A DNA stretch of 36,317 bases, taken from positions 1-36,317 of the forward strand of contig NZ_MAYS01000057.1 in the NCBI RefSeq assembly GCF_001756855.1, in the 5' to 3' direction. The stretch is from Candidatus Erwinia dacicola (lineage in GTDB: Bacteria > Pseudomonadota > Gammaproteobacteria > Enterobacterales > Enterobacteriaceae). The position numbers were made by a program, and so were the translations under genes. How positions within the stretch are numbered: the first letter of the stretch is position 1; the number at the start of each line of letters is the position of its first letter. Below the pieces are notes generated by a model. That model was not told the origin of the DNA. It ran no database searches and saw only the letters and a program-made list of their open reading frames with translations. This document shows, piece by piece, positions 1 to 8,204 of the stretch.

Positions 1-118
1 TAAGGTACGATTTTTTTGATGTCTTTTGATTTAATTCCGCTTTACGGGTAAAATATAAACTAAACAGAATTATATATCGACATTGAAATCGTATCTCCTC
101 AAATAAAAAGGAATTGAT

Positions 119-1447
119 ATGGCTAAGGGTGCTGTTTTCCCCGTTCAGTTTACTGGCAGTAAAGGCGTTATCAATTGTGATGAGTCTTTTCAGAAAAATG
201 AAGTCGTGGAGTGGCACCGTTACCTAAGACACGCACGTAACAACCGCAAGACGGTTTCGGTAAGCTGCCTTTGTCAGCCTGTCTGCACGGAGGGGAAGAT
301 CCTCAGACTGAAAGTCAGTCATTCAGAAGCAACGGACCGCTACTGGCTGTCAGCATGGCCCTATGAGGGCAGCCGGCACGCGGAGAATTGCCGGTTCTAT
401 TCCGTCTGGTCCGACAAATCTCAGGCCAGTATTTATGAAGCGGGTGTGGTCACAACAGGCGCAGACGGAATGTTTAAAATCAGGCTCCCGACGGGACTGC
501 AGAAAAAGGAGCCAAAGGCACCTGATGACGACAACGCTGAACCGGTCGTTAAGACTTCAGCGACTACGAAACGTAAACCTGCCATGCAGCTGCTCGGACT
601 GCTCCACTTTATGTGGGAGCAGGCAGAAATAAACGTCTGGCATCCCGCCTTCGAGCTTAAAAAATCCCGTGGCACTGCCTGGCTGGGTTACCGCCTGGAT
701 AATATCTCAGGGAGGATCCGGATAGGTAAGACCCTGCTCAGCGACGTCATGCTTATACCCGGTAACCGGGACGGCGCGCACAGTAAACCTAATCTGCAGA
801 AGCTCCGGGCGGCCACCAAAAATAAAAAACGCTTGGTGGTGGTTTCTCAGCTTGTCAGCTGGACAGAAAAGACAGAGGCGAGGCTGAATAGTGGCATGCT
901 GCCTCTGGGACTGTTCGGCGGTTTTCCTGAACTCAGGATCCCACCGGATGCCAGGGCGCGCTGTGAGGCAAGCTTTGGTCGCGAACTCGGGCACTGGAGG
1001 AAGGGGGCGAAGGTGATTGCGATCGCTGAAACGGATCCGCCGATTACCACATTTCGTCACGTGGACGGAAAGCCGGTTCCCTCTACCCGCTGCGAGGTTA
1101 TCGACATTGCGCTGATGGTGGTCAGCCCCCGTTATATCCCCCTGGATTCGGGGTATGAAGCGGTTATCGAGAACAAACTTTGGGCTGAACAGCGTGCGTT
1201 CATTAAGCCGCTGCGCTATGACGGTGGTGAAGACGTGTTTCCTGACTTCCTGCTGACGGACGTCGGCGGCGAAGAGTTTGTGCCGCTTGAGGTGTTTGGC
1301 ATGAATACGCCTGAATACCTCGCGCGAAAGGCCTTAAAGCAGGCCCACTACGAAGAGGAATTCGGTGAGGGACGTTGGTGGAGCTGGGACGCGACAGCCA
1401 GGGATGCGGAGTCAGCCATACCCGATTTTCCCGAAAAGAAAAAATGA
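119..1447 (+). CDS. DUF1173-like plasmid protein, function unknown
   Basis: A 442-residue protein starting at an ATG preceded by AAGGA about five bases upstream. The N-terminal third has a possible metal-binding cluster: C50, C52 and C56, followed by H87 and C91 in an HxxxC arrangement. The C-terminal half has a mixed alpha/beta pattern with a DVFPDFLLTDVG stretch near residues 370-380, vaguely reminiscent of a nuclease-like core, but I cannot assign catalytic residues. Overall length and the N-terminal cysteine pattern resemble DUF1173 proteins of proteobacterial plasmids; that assignment is from memory and moderate. It is followed after about 50 bases by an orphan gene on the same strand, which suggests co-transcription. 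No membrane segment or signal peptide is visible. Confidence 0.75.
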   Translation: MAKGAVFPVQFTGSKGVINCDESFQKNEVVEWHRYLRHARNNRKTVSVSCLCQPVCTEGKILRLKVSHSEATDRYWLSAWPYEGSRHAENCRFYSVWSDKSQASIYEAGVVTTGADGMFKIRLPTGLQKKEPKAPDDDNAEPVVKTSATTKRKPAMQLLGLLHFMWEQAEINVWHPAFELKKSRGTAWLGYRLDNISGRIRIGKTLLSDVMLIPGNRDGAHSKPNLQKLRAATKNKKRLVVVSQLVSWTEKTEARLNSGMLPLGLFGGFPELRIPPDARARCEASFGRELGHWRKGAKVIAIAETDPPITTFRHVDGKPVPSTRCEVIDIALMVVSPRYIPLDSGYEAVIENKLWAEQRAFIKPLRYDGGEDVFPDFLLTDVGGEEFVPLEVFGMNTPEYLARKALKQAHYEEEFGEGRWWSWDATARDAESAIPDFPEKKK

Positions 1448-1496
1448 AATATATGACACCAGTCCGGCTTAAAGAACTTAGCGGAGAGCTAACCGA

Positions 1497-1772
1497 ATGT
1501 TATTGAATAAGATACTGACGGGTAAGAACAGCACGTTCGCGGGAACAATAAAACAAACGGCGCATGTGATGACCAGTGTGTCTGAGGTCGCTTTTTTTGG
1601 CGTCCTTTTCACCGACGGGGGCGAATGGCTTCGGGTGGCTACTGACGATATCTCCTTGGCTGAACGAGTCGCGTTCCTGCAGTCAGGTAGCAGCGTCAGG
1701 ATCACGGTGGAGGGGAGCATCGTGCAGGCTCGAAGCAGTTATCACAGGCTCGTGAGGATCGACATTATCTGA
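1497..1772 (+). CDS. Hypothetical protein, 91 aa, possible OB-fold
   Basis: A small protein that I do not recognise. The ATG is preceded by GGAGAG with a good eight-base spacing, which supports translation. The sequence alternates short hydrophobic strands; the stretch SSVRITVEGSIVQ near residues 63-76 resembles a strand pair of an OB-type fold, but this is only an impression. It lies 49 bases after the DUF1173-like gene and probably shares its transcript. No transmembrane segment. Confidence 0.6.
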   Translation: MLLNKILTGKNSTFAGTIKQTAHVMTSVSEVAFFGVLFTDGGEWLRVATDDISLAERVAFLQSGSSVRITVEGSIVQARSSYHRLVRIDII

Positions 1773-1881
1773 CACCGAGTTATGATATATCAGGCCCTCC
1801 ATACGGTCAGTCGTAAGTCCCATACGGTAAAAAAACTAACAGAGTGGGTGTTTTTTTTAGAAACATTAAGGATGAAGTGAT

Positions 1882-2100
1882 ATGAAAAAATGCGATCCTC
1901 TTGACGATTTTAAAAACGTAGGCCGAAAGAAAGAAGTATGCAGCCATGAACCGGTGACAGATACTAAAAAGGTCGAATTAAACCATGTATACTCTCCACT
2001 GGATACGGCAGTTATAGTATTTGTCGCTGTAATTATTGGGTTCCCCATGCTGTTGTTTTTATTAGCGTTTGCAAACGCACTTATTATGGAATCCCCTTGA
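1882..2100 (+). CDS. Small single-pass membrane protein, 72 aa
   Basis: The ATG is preceded by AGGATGAAG. The first 40 residues are charged, and one strong hydrophobic helix spans about residues 42-65 (AVIVFVAVIIGFPMLLFLLA core), ending close to the C terminus. The product should be a bitopic inner-membrane protein with a cytoplasmic N-terminal tail containing two cysteines. Family unknown. It is followed by another small membrane protein after 45 bases. Confidence 0.55.
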   Translation: MKKCDPLDDFKNVGRKKEVCSHEPVTDTKKVELNHVYSPLDTAVIVFVAVIIGFPMLLFLLAFANALIMESP

Positions 2101-2145
2101 TATTTTACCTCTGAATTTTTGGTTTAATCAATTGAAGGATAAAAC

Positions 2146-2382
2146 ATGTCCAAAGAAAAAGGCAACTTGCTAATTAAATCTGCTATAGCCGCGGGGATCA
2201 GTACCATACTGATAGATTTAATGCTTCCCTTTACCTCCTTCAGTCCGGTGTCCACATCTTCTTCCGGACCGTTTGGAGTATTCTCTTTTTATGTCATTTG
2301 GGCGGCAATAACACTAGTAGTGTTCATAATTTGGAAGTTGAAGTTGAAATTTTTCGGGTTAAAGAAAAAGTTTGATAGATAA
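2146..2382 (+). CDS. Small membrane protein, 78 aa, two helices
   Basis: The ATG is preceded by GAAGGAT. Hydrophobic segments span about residues 8-28 and 46-64, separated by a serine-rich linker (TSSSGPFG), and the C terminus is strongly basic (KLKLKFFGLKKKF), so both ends are probably cytoplasmic. Family unknown. It is the last plus-strand gene before the convergent KAP NTPase gene; a GC palindrome (cgccgcgcggcg) sits just after its stop. Confidence 0.55.
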   Translation: MSKEKGNLLIKSAIAAGISTILIDLMLPFTSFSPVSTSSSGPFGVFSFYVIWAAITLVVFIIWKLKLKFFGLKKKFDR

Positions 2383-2550
2383 AAAAAGCTATTCGCCGCG
2401 CGGCGATCGTTGATGACCAGGAGAACTAAATACTGTTGATTTCGTTACCCTGACGTAGCGTCAGCTTTTCACTGCCCGGTGCAGGGTACTGCTGCATCAG
2501 CGCCTGATGCACCTCGCCTCCGAGCGACCGGCTGTTACTTTCTGCAGAGT

Positions 2551-4791
2551 TCAATCCATACCATGTGAGAGAGCATCCTGGATTTGTTGAATCTGCTCGC
2601 TGAATCCACCTTCTGCCTCAATTTTATTTAGCCGATCTGCAACCGAGTAATCTTTACCAAAAATGGTTTCCATATTGCTCATGCTTAATCCCTTATAGCG
2701 GCCGCTGGCTGAACTTATACCGTCATATCTGAGCCTCATAAGTACGTCCAGGAAATTGCCGTCATCCCTAGTTTCGGACTGTATCCACGCGGCGACTCTT
2801 TCGGGAGAATTTATATCCCGCCATGCATAAATAATTTCAGACATGTCGTCTTCGCGCCATAACATGTCTCTGTTCTCAGGGCATTCAAAGCATGCAGAAG
2901 CCTTTGCACAAAGCATTTTCAAATCCTGATCGTACAGGACCCGGTCACTTTCATTTGCCGGCCGATTTCCTGCCAGCCCGTTCTGCCACAACAGATGACG
3001 CAGGTAAGATACACTCCAGTTAAGCGTCCCATCATTTGTCAGTGAATTACCCAGCAGAGCCAGTGCCTCGCTGCGGTTATCGATAACAAGGCGACGAAGC
3101 AGGTTATCGGCTAACTCTCTCAGTTGAATGGAATATACGGTCAGCCACTCTCCACGGGCGTAGTAGCGACGAAGCACTTCCCGACCGTTCTTAAAGAGAA
3201 ACAGCAGTAATCCTCTGCACTGCACGGAAGTTGCCTGGCCAAGCATCGCGGGGGTGAGCCTGTCAAGAATGTGGTCAAACCACCATCGGGTGGTGTATCC
3301 ATTTCCGGTCATCTTATTAAATAGCAAGCTGGTCAGTTCAGACGGGGCATCTGTCTTGCCGGCAACGTCAAAAAGTTCTTCAAAAAAGGCGACAGGAAGA
3401 ACATCTTTTGGCGGAGAAAAGGCAAAATAGAATCGCCAGTGGAAGCCACTTCTTAGTCGTTTTGCTGAGTCAGCTTGGCTTCTTACTGCATCTCTTTCAA
3501 GGACGAAAAGCTTCAGCGACTGTTGGTTAATCCCCTCAATACCGGGCAGCCATTTAGCCAGCTCCATCAAGGACAATGGTGACGCCGGGGGAAGTGAAGA
3601 CATGAGGTTATTTAGCTCATCAGCAATTGCATGGTTTTCCTTTACTGTAACTTGTCCGTTTCCTGATGCGACCGTTGCGTATTCAGTGAGGTAATGTTCA
3701 GTCCAGTCATACATTGATGGAAAAGTGACGCGCAGAAGATGAAGTAGGCACAGATCAGGAAACCATACGGAATCTTTCAGCGGGGGATAGCGGAATGCCA
3801 GACTGCCCAGAACCAGTCTGACTTCACGTGGGGTGTTCAGCATCGCGCCAAAGGTTCCTGTTACAGATCTGATGTCTTCAATCAGAGAATAATCTGGTTC
3901 CGAACCATTCACTTTTTCAAAAAGTTGAATTGAGCCTGCCATAAATTCATTGCGAAGGTCGAAGGACTCAGGTCGCGGCAAGCTGAAAGAGAGCTGGATT
4001 ATTTTCTGAAGGTATCTCTGGCCGTCCTTAATATTCAATCCGACTTCCACTGCGTGGCCAAGGACAATGGGGTCGTAGCACATGATGTAGCGGAACCGGG
4101 AGAAATCTGCGACAGAACGCACCATCCTCAGAACATCCACGGCCTGTTCTGGCTCTAGTCGGTCAAGATCATCAAGTACGATGACAAAGTTCAGATCCAT
4201 ATCTGAAATTCTTTTTTCTATATCCGCCCTGAGTGCTGCAGTGGTTTGCCGGCTAGCAGATAGGTCAGCCGTAGATACCGTCTTCATTATTTTTCCTGCA
4301 ATGCCAAAACCCGGAACCCAGTTGCTGGCCAGCTCGGCCAGAGGGGCAATCTTACCTGAGGCCTGCTGTGCATAGCGCAGCACGTCAGTCGCGATCGCGG
4401 AAGCCCTGCCACTCCATATTTTGCGTTTTAAACGGCGTAGCCATGAATACTGCTTTTCCTGTTCCTTATCCAGAATCGCTGCAACGGGAATCAGCAGACT
4501 CTCCACGCTGCTGGTACCGGAAGCGCTGAGCCAGGGAGAAATGGGAATAATATGCGTATTGTCCGGTTTATCCTTTTTCAGCTGGAGCTGGAGAAGATTA
4601 AGAAGGCTGGTTTTTCCTGCTCCCCATGCCCCTTCAATGCCTACAACGGTGCTGACATCAGTATCCAGAGCAAAAATGCTTTGTGACAGGTTTTCAGCCA
4701 GTGAAGTAAAGCCGTATCTGTCATCTTCTGGTGTGGCGACGGGCAGGTCATTACCTGCTCTTACCCCGCCAGGAATACATTTGTACTTCAT
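2551..4791 (-). CDS. KAP family P-loop NTPase
   Basis: A protein of about 746 residues with a Walker A motif GAWGAGKT at roughly residues 54-61 and a Walker B motif VIVLDDLDRL at roughly 203-212. The LDDLDR form is typical of KAP NTPases, which belong to the STAND class and often sit in mobile or defence contexts. The long helical C-terminal half (about 300-746) has no recognisable catalytic motif and may be a sensor or effector region. I prefer the ATG at 4791 because AGGGAG lies nine bases upstream; an in-frame ATG at 4815 would add eight residues but has no good ribosome-binding site. A remnant reading frame ends at 4805, overlapping this start region, so the gene was probably once the second member of an operon. 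A defence role is inference from family and location only. Confidence 0.85.
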   Translation of the reverse strand: MKYKCIPGGVRAGNDLPVATPEDDRYGFTSLAENLSQSIFALDTDVSTVVGIEGAWGAGKTSLLNLLQLQLKKDKPDNTHIIPISPWLSASGTSSVESLLIPVAAILDKEQEKQYSWLRRLKRKIWSGRASAIATDVLRYAQQASGKIAPLAELASNWVPGFGIAGKIMKTVSTADLSASRQTTAALRADIEKRISDMDLNFVIVLDDLDRLEPEQAVDVLRMVRSVADFSRFRYIMCYDPIVLGHAVEVGLNIKDGQRYLQKIIQLSFSLPRPESFDLRNEFMAGSIQLFEKVNGSEPDYSLIEDIRSVTGTFGAMLNTPREVRLVLGSLAFRYPPLKDSVWFPDLCLLHLLRVTFPSMYDWTEHYLTEYATVASGNGQVTVKENHAIADELNNLMSSLPPASPLSLMELAKWLPGIEGINQQSLKLFVLERDAVRSQADSAKRLRSGFHWRFYFAFSPPKDVLPVAFFEELFDVAGKTDAPSELTSLLFNKMTGNGYTTRWWFDHILDRLTPAMLGQATSVQCRGLLLFLFKNGREVLRRYYARGEWLTVYSIQLRELADNLLRRLVIDNRSEALALLGNSLTNDGTLNWSVSYLRHLLWQNGLAGNRPANESDRVLYDQDLKMLCAKASACFECPENRDMLWREDDMSEIIYAWRDINSPERVAAWIQSETRDDGNFLDVLMRLRYDGISSASGRYKGLSMSNMETIFGKDYSVADRLNKIEAEGGFSEQIQQIQDALSHGMD

Positions 4792-4804
4792 TTCAGAGGT
4801 CTCC

Positions 4805-4921
4805 CTAGAGTTCATGCAGATCGGCCGCCACAGCGGCCTGGAATATCGCCTTCAGTTTCAGAAAATCTTCCAGCGTCAGGAAAATATGGTGATGTTCCGT
4901 ACGAGGATTACTCTGTCTACA
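4805..4921 (-). pseudogene. 3' remnant of a gene once upstream of the KAP NTPase
   Basis: Thirty-eight sense codons and a TAG are open on the minus strand, with protein-like composition (for example TEHHHIFLTLEDFLKLKA). The stop codon overlaps the alternative KAP start at 4815, as expected for translationally coupled genes. The frame is cut by a TGA at 4922-4924 and no start exists, so only the C-terminal tail of the former partner remains. The family is not recognisable. Confidence 0.4.
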
Positions 4922-5237
4922 TCACCGCGTAGGTTGTATAGCGATACCAAACTGTCCAGGGCGCTCTAGCCGTGCAGGGCACCAAGGTCGGCACGGACCA
5001 AAGCACTGAAAATACCCCAGCTCAACGCAAGCGGCGCCGGTGTGACGACAGGAATCCAACTGTGGCTGCTCCTGTTTCGCTTGATCTGCCGGATTCTACA
5101 AGTATTGTAGCGGTTAAAGTTCACCGGGTATGGTAAAGCCGGGAAGGAGTACCTGCGCGTTGTCCGTCCGAAAAAAAGAAACCCGCAGCTTGTAAGCCAC
5201 GGAGAGATGATCTGCCTGCCATACGGGTGCCAGGCGC
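4922..5237. other. Degenerate intergenic sequence
   Basis: No intact gene. Read on the plus strand, about 4970-5130 translates with protein-like composition up to a TAA, and a different frame from about 5105 onward gives another protein-like run (KAGKEYLRVVRPKKRNPQ). This looks like a decayed, frameshifted gene joined to the remnant upstream of the KAP gene. Its identity is unknown. Confidence 0.35.
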
Positions 5238-5852
5238 TTAATTCTTCGGGAAGCTGGCCAGCAGCGCAGCCACCAGGGCTGGAGGAACATTCAGTCCGGC
5301 CATGGCGAAGGTTTCCGCGGTCATATGGTTAAACGCAGGCTGTATCGTACGAAGACGCGGGATGGCATCCGGTTCCAGAGCCAGCAGTTCCCGGACGCGG
5401 GCCGCTGCGTCGATGTACTTCTGCGTGGTTGTCCAGGCGTGTTTATTGGAGACGCTATACCATTCTTCAAGTATGTCTTCCGAGAACGCGGTGGCCAGCC
5501 CCTCTTCAATCACCGGCGCACCACCGCCAACGACCGGGGCCAGCAGGTGGACACATTCGTGCGCCAGCTGATACACCGTGAGCAGTATGTTGGAAAAGGC
5601 CTCCGCACTCAGGCAGATGGCAATGTGTTTCCGGGGTGGGGTTTCATTACTGCCCGGGAACCATATCTGCGGCCGGCCTGCGTGAAACTCAACACCCACA
5701 TAGGTCCAGCTGCGATCGCGGCTGCCATAGCGTTTCTCCATTTCCTGGATGAAACAGCTGACGTAAGTAGCGGGTGTAAAACTACAGTTGCCGTTCGCCA
5801 GCTTAACCCTGAATAAATGATCCGGAATATCAAAACTGTTGTTCATCGTCAT
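5238..5852 (-). CDS. Putative zinc metallopeptidase (HExxH), 204 aa
   Basis: The protein contains HECVH at residues 98-102 inside a helix-like stretch (VYQLAHECVHLL). This fits the HExxH zinc site of zincin peptidases, and E116 or E117 in VIEEGLATAFSE could be the third, gluzincin-type ligand. There is no signal peptide or membrane segment, so it would act in the cytoplasm. It lies 56 bases downstream of the RHH-like gene on the same strand, so the two are likely an operon. The substrate is unknown. Pairing of a DNA-binding-like protein with a small peptidase recalls regulator/peptidase modules of mobile elements, but this is not an ImmA/IrrE protein that I can recognise. The start has only a weak ribosome-binding site, and a second ATG lies two codons inside. 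Confidence 0.7.
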   Translation of the reverse strand: MTMNNSFDIPDHLFRVKLANGNCSFTPATYVSCFIQEMEKRYGSRDRSWTYVGVEFHAGRPQIWFPGSNETPPRKHIAICLSAEAFSNILLTVYQLAHECVHLLAPVVGGGAPVIEEGLATAFSEDILEEWYSVSNKHAWTTTQKYIDAAARVRELLALEPDAIPRLRTIQPAFNHMTAETFAMAGLNVPPALVAALLASFPKN

Positions 5853-5908
5853 GCTCTGTAATTATCTGGTGACACTGTCAGGGCGAAGGTATCCCCCCGG
5901 TTTTCTGC

Positions 5909-6532
5909 TCAGTTGCCGGCGTTCACCTTCACCACAAAATCCCCGTTTCCGTCCGGCTTAAAACCGACCTGTTTTGTGTAATGCTGCGCCAGCGCTTTTT
6001 CATGCGAAGACAGCGCAGAGTAAAGCCGGCCATCCAGCGCCGGAAGTGAAGCCACGTACTCCGTACTCAGCCGTTTATTTTCTTCCCGCGCCGCCTGCTC
6101 TTCCTCGGCCGTCATACTAAAATCCGTCGCCGGGAACAGGACAGAGGCAGTTGTGAACATGGGATCGTGTAACTCAATGTGCTCCCTGTGGAGTTCGTCA
6201 AACAGGGCTTTGCGACAGGACTCGCTGGGAAAGCGTTGCCATGTCGGCGAGTGCACCTGGGCCAGCTCACAGAAATCATTTTCAGGGATGGCATCCTGTG
6301 GCCAGCAGGCGATAACCTCGTTCCAGACCATCTCCGCCAGCCCCTTCCAGACGGTCTTCTTTACCGCCATGGATGCCAGAATATCGTCGTCTGCAATATT
6401 TTTAATGCCCTTCTGGATAGCCAGACGCAGCACTTCCACTTCTTTCACCGGCTGCTGCGTCAGGGTGACACAGCGCACGTAGAGTTCATCCAGCTCGGCT
6501 GCTGTGCCGTCATCGATATGTTTCGTTGGCAT
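5909..6532 (-). CDS. Hypothetical protein with RHH-like N terminus, 207 aa
   Basis: Translation is supported by AAAGGAGG just upstream of the ATG. Residues 1-55 follow the strand-helix-helix pattern of ribbon-helix-helix DNA-binding domains (short beta strand, TAAELDELYVRC helix, VEVLRLAIQKGIKNI helix). The remainder is helical and charged and I do not recognise it. Four 8-bp tandem repeats (6589-6620) lie about 57 bases upstream of the start, an arrangement usual for RHH autoregulators and partition adaptors. The gene precedes the HExxH peptidase gene. An operator or centromere role for the repeats is inference. Confidence 0.65.
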   Translation of the reverse strand: MPTKHIDDGTAAELDELYVRCVTLTQQPVKEVEVLRLAIQKGIKNIADDDILASMAVKKTVWKGLAEMVWNEVIACWPQDAIPENDFCELAQVHSPTWQRFPSESCRKALFDELHREHIELHDPMFTTASVLFPATDFSMTAEEEQAAREENKRLSTEYVASLPALDGRLYSALSSHEKALAQHYTKQVGFKPDGNGDFVVKVNAGN

Positions 6533-6588
6533 GACTGCCTCCTTTCTGTGAGAATTGTTTCCTGCTCATCTATAACTAATAAAATTTG

Positions 6589-6620
6589 CTAAGTTTCTAA
6601 GTTTCTAAGTTTCTAGGTTT
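6589..6620. repeat. Four 8-bp tandem repeats upstream of the RHH-like gene
   Basis: Three copies of CTAAGTTT are followed by one CTAGGTTT, exactly head to tail. RHH proteins bind short tandem or inverted repeats with this kind of spacing, so these may be the operator of the gene at 5909-6532. The same 8-bp period recurs next to the parA/RHH cassette near 32.7 kb. Confidence 0.6.
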
Positions 6621-6669
6621 ACTAATTCTAACATAACATAAATACGTTTCTGCGCAAGCAGCTCTCAGT

Positions 6670-6696
6670 GAGACCGGTTTGTCGGCTCTCTTTTTT
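6670..6696 (+). terminator. Possible intrinsic terminator
   Basis: A GC-rich stem (6670-6676 with 6683-6690) is followed directly by TTTTTT. The transcript it would end is not apparent; a short non-coding RNA starting in the AT-rich repeat region is one possibility. Confidence 0.4.
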
Positions 6697-7059
6697 CTGC
6701 GCAGATCCGAAAAGTGATAGAACCGGATCCCGCCCCTCCCGGCGGCTGATTTTCACCCTGACACTATATGTAGTGGCTGTATCAGCTTGTCTGCATACAA
6801 TATATGGGATGAGGACGGCAACTGGCTTCGGCAGTGGAGGGCTTCTCCCCGCCCTGCCGCCGTGCTACGCTTCCGGTTACTGCCTTATCGGGATAAACTC
6901 GGATCTGGCCGGTGAGGGTGTGCGGTTATTGCCATAGGTGGTTATATGCATGATTACTATCACTTTGGTTATGGTGTTTGCAGGAAAAGTTTCAGGTGTG
7001 ACGGTCAGGGTCGTTATTGAGGGTGATCTCGGGGCGGGATTATTTCAAAAGGGAGAACA

Positions 7060-7371
7060 ATGTGTAAATCATGCAAGCCGGATGCGAACTATTTCCGTTC
7101 AGTAGACTGTGTGTACGAGTATTTGTTGCCGGCACATCCGGTGTTGTGGCTCAGGGATTCGCTCCGCACAAGGCCGGGCTATGTGTCGCGCAGTTTGCTC
7201 TGCCCGGCCGGTAAAGTGCTTGCCATCCAGAACAGGTCAGATCAAAGCTGGCGCCTGCGAAAAGATCCGAATGAAACCTTGGACGAAATTCCTGATGAAA
7301 AGCGGAGAGAGTTTGTACTGCTTACGGACGAAGCAGCCCGGTTCCAGGCATTTCTCCTTACCTGGAGATGA
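7060..7371 (+). CDS. Hypothetical protein, 103 aa
   Basis: The ATG is preceded by AAGGGAG with good spacing. The sequence starts MCKSCKPD, which gives a CxxC pair, with a further cysteine at residue 17 and another near residue 48; a structural metal site is possible but unproven. There is no membrane segment. I do not recognise the family. It is followed by another plus-strand gene of unknown function and then a recombinase, so it may belong to that transcript. Confidence 0.55.
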   Translation: MCKSCKPDANYFRSVDCVYEYLLPAHPVLWLRDSLRTRPGYVSRSLLCPAGKVLAIQNRSDQSWRLRKDPNETLDEIPDEKRREFVLLTDEAARFQAFLLTWR

Positions 7372-7460
7372 CGAGCACTTATGACTTTTAGCCATTTTAA
7401 GAGGAACCCTTCTGGATCGATTTGGTTCTGACGGCTGACGTCTTAACAGAGGAACAACGG

Positions 7461-8204
7461 ATGCAGGCAGACTTGATAAACGGTATGGCGGCAGCTGTAT
7501 CGCACCCGGCCACCGTTCAGGTGATTAACCAGGGGCCGGGGATCTGGGGCAACGTGGCCACCGGGGCCATCACTGCGGTCGCAGCGATTGCGGCGGTGAT
7601 GCTGACGCACCGGTTTACGCTGCGGCGGGAAAGGCAGGCGGCAGATAGAAAACTCGCACAGGATCGCCTGTTCATTGCCACCGAACTTGTCTTTTTACTG
7701 GAACAGTTCGCAGAAACCTGCGCCAATGTTGCCAAAGACTGCGGTTATTACAACCAAGAGGGTATCAGCGTTCCAGCAGTAAAAACCCCAGCCCTTGATT
7801 ACTCTGTCATACAAGGTGACTGGCGCGCCCTGACGGGAAGACTGATGTATCAAGTCCGCGAGCTTGCAGTAATAAAAAGCGAGGCTGATCGCACAATTAA
7901 TGAAGCTGATTATTGGGCTCCAGACTTTGATGAATTTTTTTGTGCGCGGCAGTTTCAGTATACGCGGCTTGGGCTTAAATCGGTCATTCTGGCCAAACGG
8001 CTGCGTAAGTTTGTTGGATTCGGGGAAACTCGTCTTAACTCCACTCCGTGGTCAGCACAGCAGGTACTCTGGAGTGTCTGGCGTGAAGAAATGAAACTGC
8101 GTTCTGAAGCGGCTATCCTCCATAAACAGGCGCTGGAGGGATTAGCGATTAATAATATGAAGCAGGCCTCTGACGATGTGGGTGACAGAGGAGGACTGGC
8201 ATGA
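7461..8204 (+). CDS. Hypothetical membrane-anchored protein, 247 aa
   Basis: I chose the ATG at 7461 because AGAGGA lies seven bases upstream; a TTG at 7422 would add 13 residues without support. One hydrophobic helix at about residues 28-47 is followed by a basic, probably coiled-coil stretch (HRFTLRRERQAADRKLAQDR), so the bulk of the protein is likely cytoplasmic and anchored to the inner membrane. No catalytic motif is visible. Its TGA overlaps the ATG of the tyrosine recombinase (ATGA), which indicates translational coupling. Confidence 0.65.
   Translation: MQADLINGMAAAVSHPATVQVINQGPGIWGNVATGAITAVAAIAAVMLTHRFTLRRERQAADRKLAQDRLFIATELVFLLEQFAETCANVAKDCGYYNQEGISVPAVKTPALDYSVIQGDWRALTGRLMYQVRELAVIKSEADRTINEADYWAPDFDEFFCARQFQYTRLGLKSVILAKRLRKFVGFGETRLNSTPWSAQQVLWSVWREEMKLRSEAAILHKQALEGLAINNMKQASDDVGDRGGLA

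Larger units (their letters stand above)
6533..7059. other. Intergenic region with tandem repeats and a terminator-like hairpin
   Basis: Apart from the 8-bp repeats, I see a hairpin at 6670-6690 (GAGACCG paired with CGGCTCTC, one bulge) followed by six T, which looks like an intrinsic terminator for plus-strand transcription although no plus-strand gene precedes it. The rest (6700-7050) holds no convincing gene; an open frame from 6668 lacks a ribosome-binding site. Confidence 0.45.

Noticed and set aside
4421-4969. Plus-strand open frame of 182 codons
   Set aside because: It is antisense to the N-terminal part of the KAP NTPase, whose motifs are unmistakable on the minus strand.
6668-6937. 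Plus-strand open frame of 89 codons
   Set aside because: No ribosome-binding site, atypical composition, and it begins within a terminator-like hairpin.
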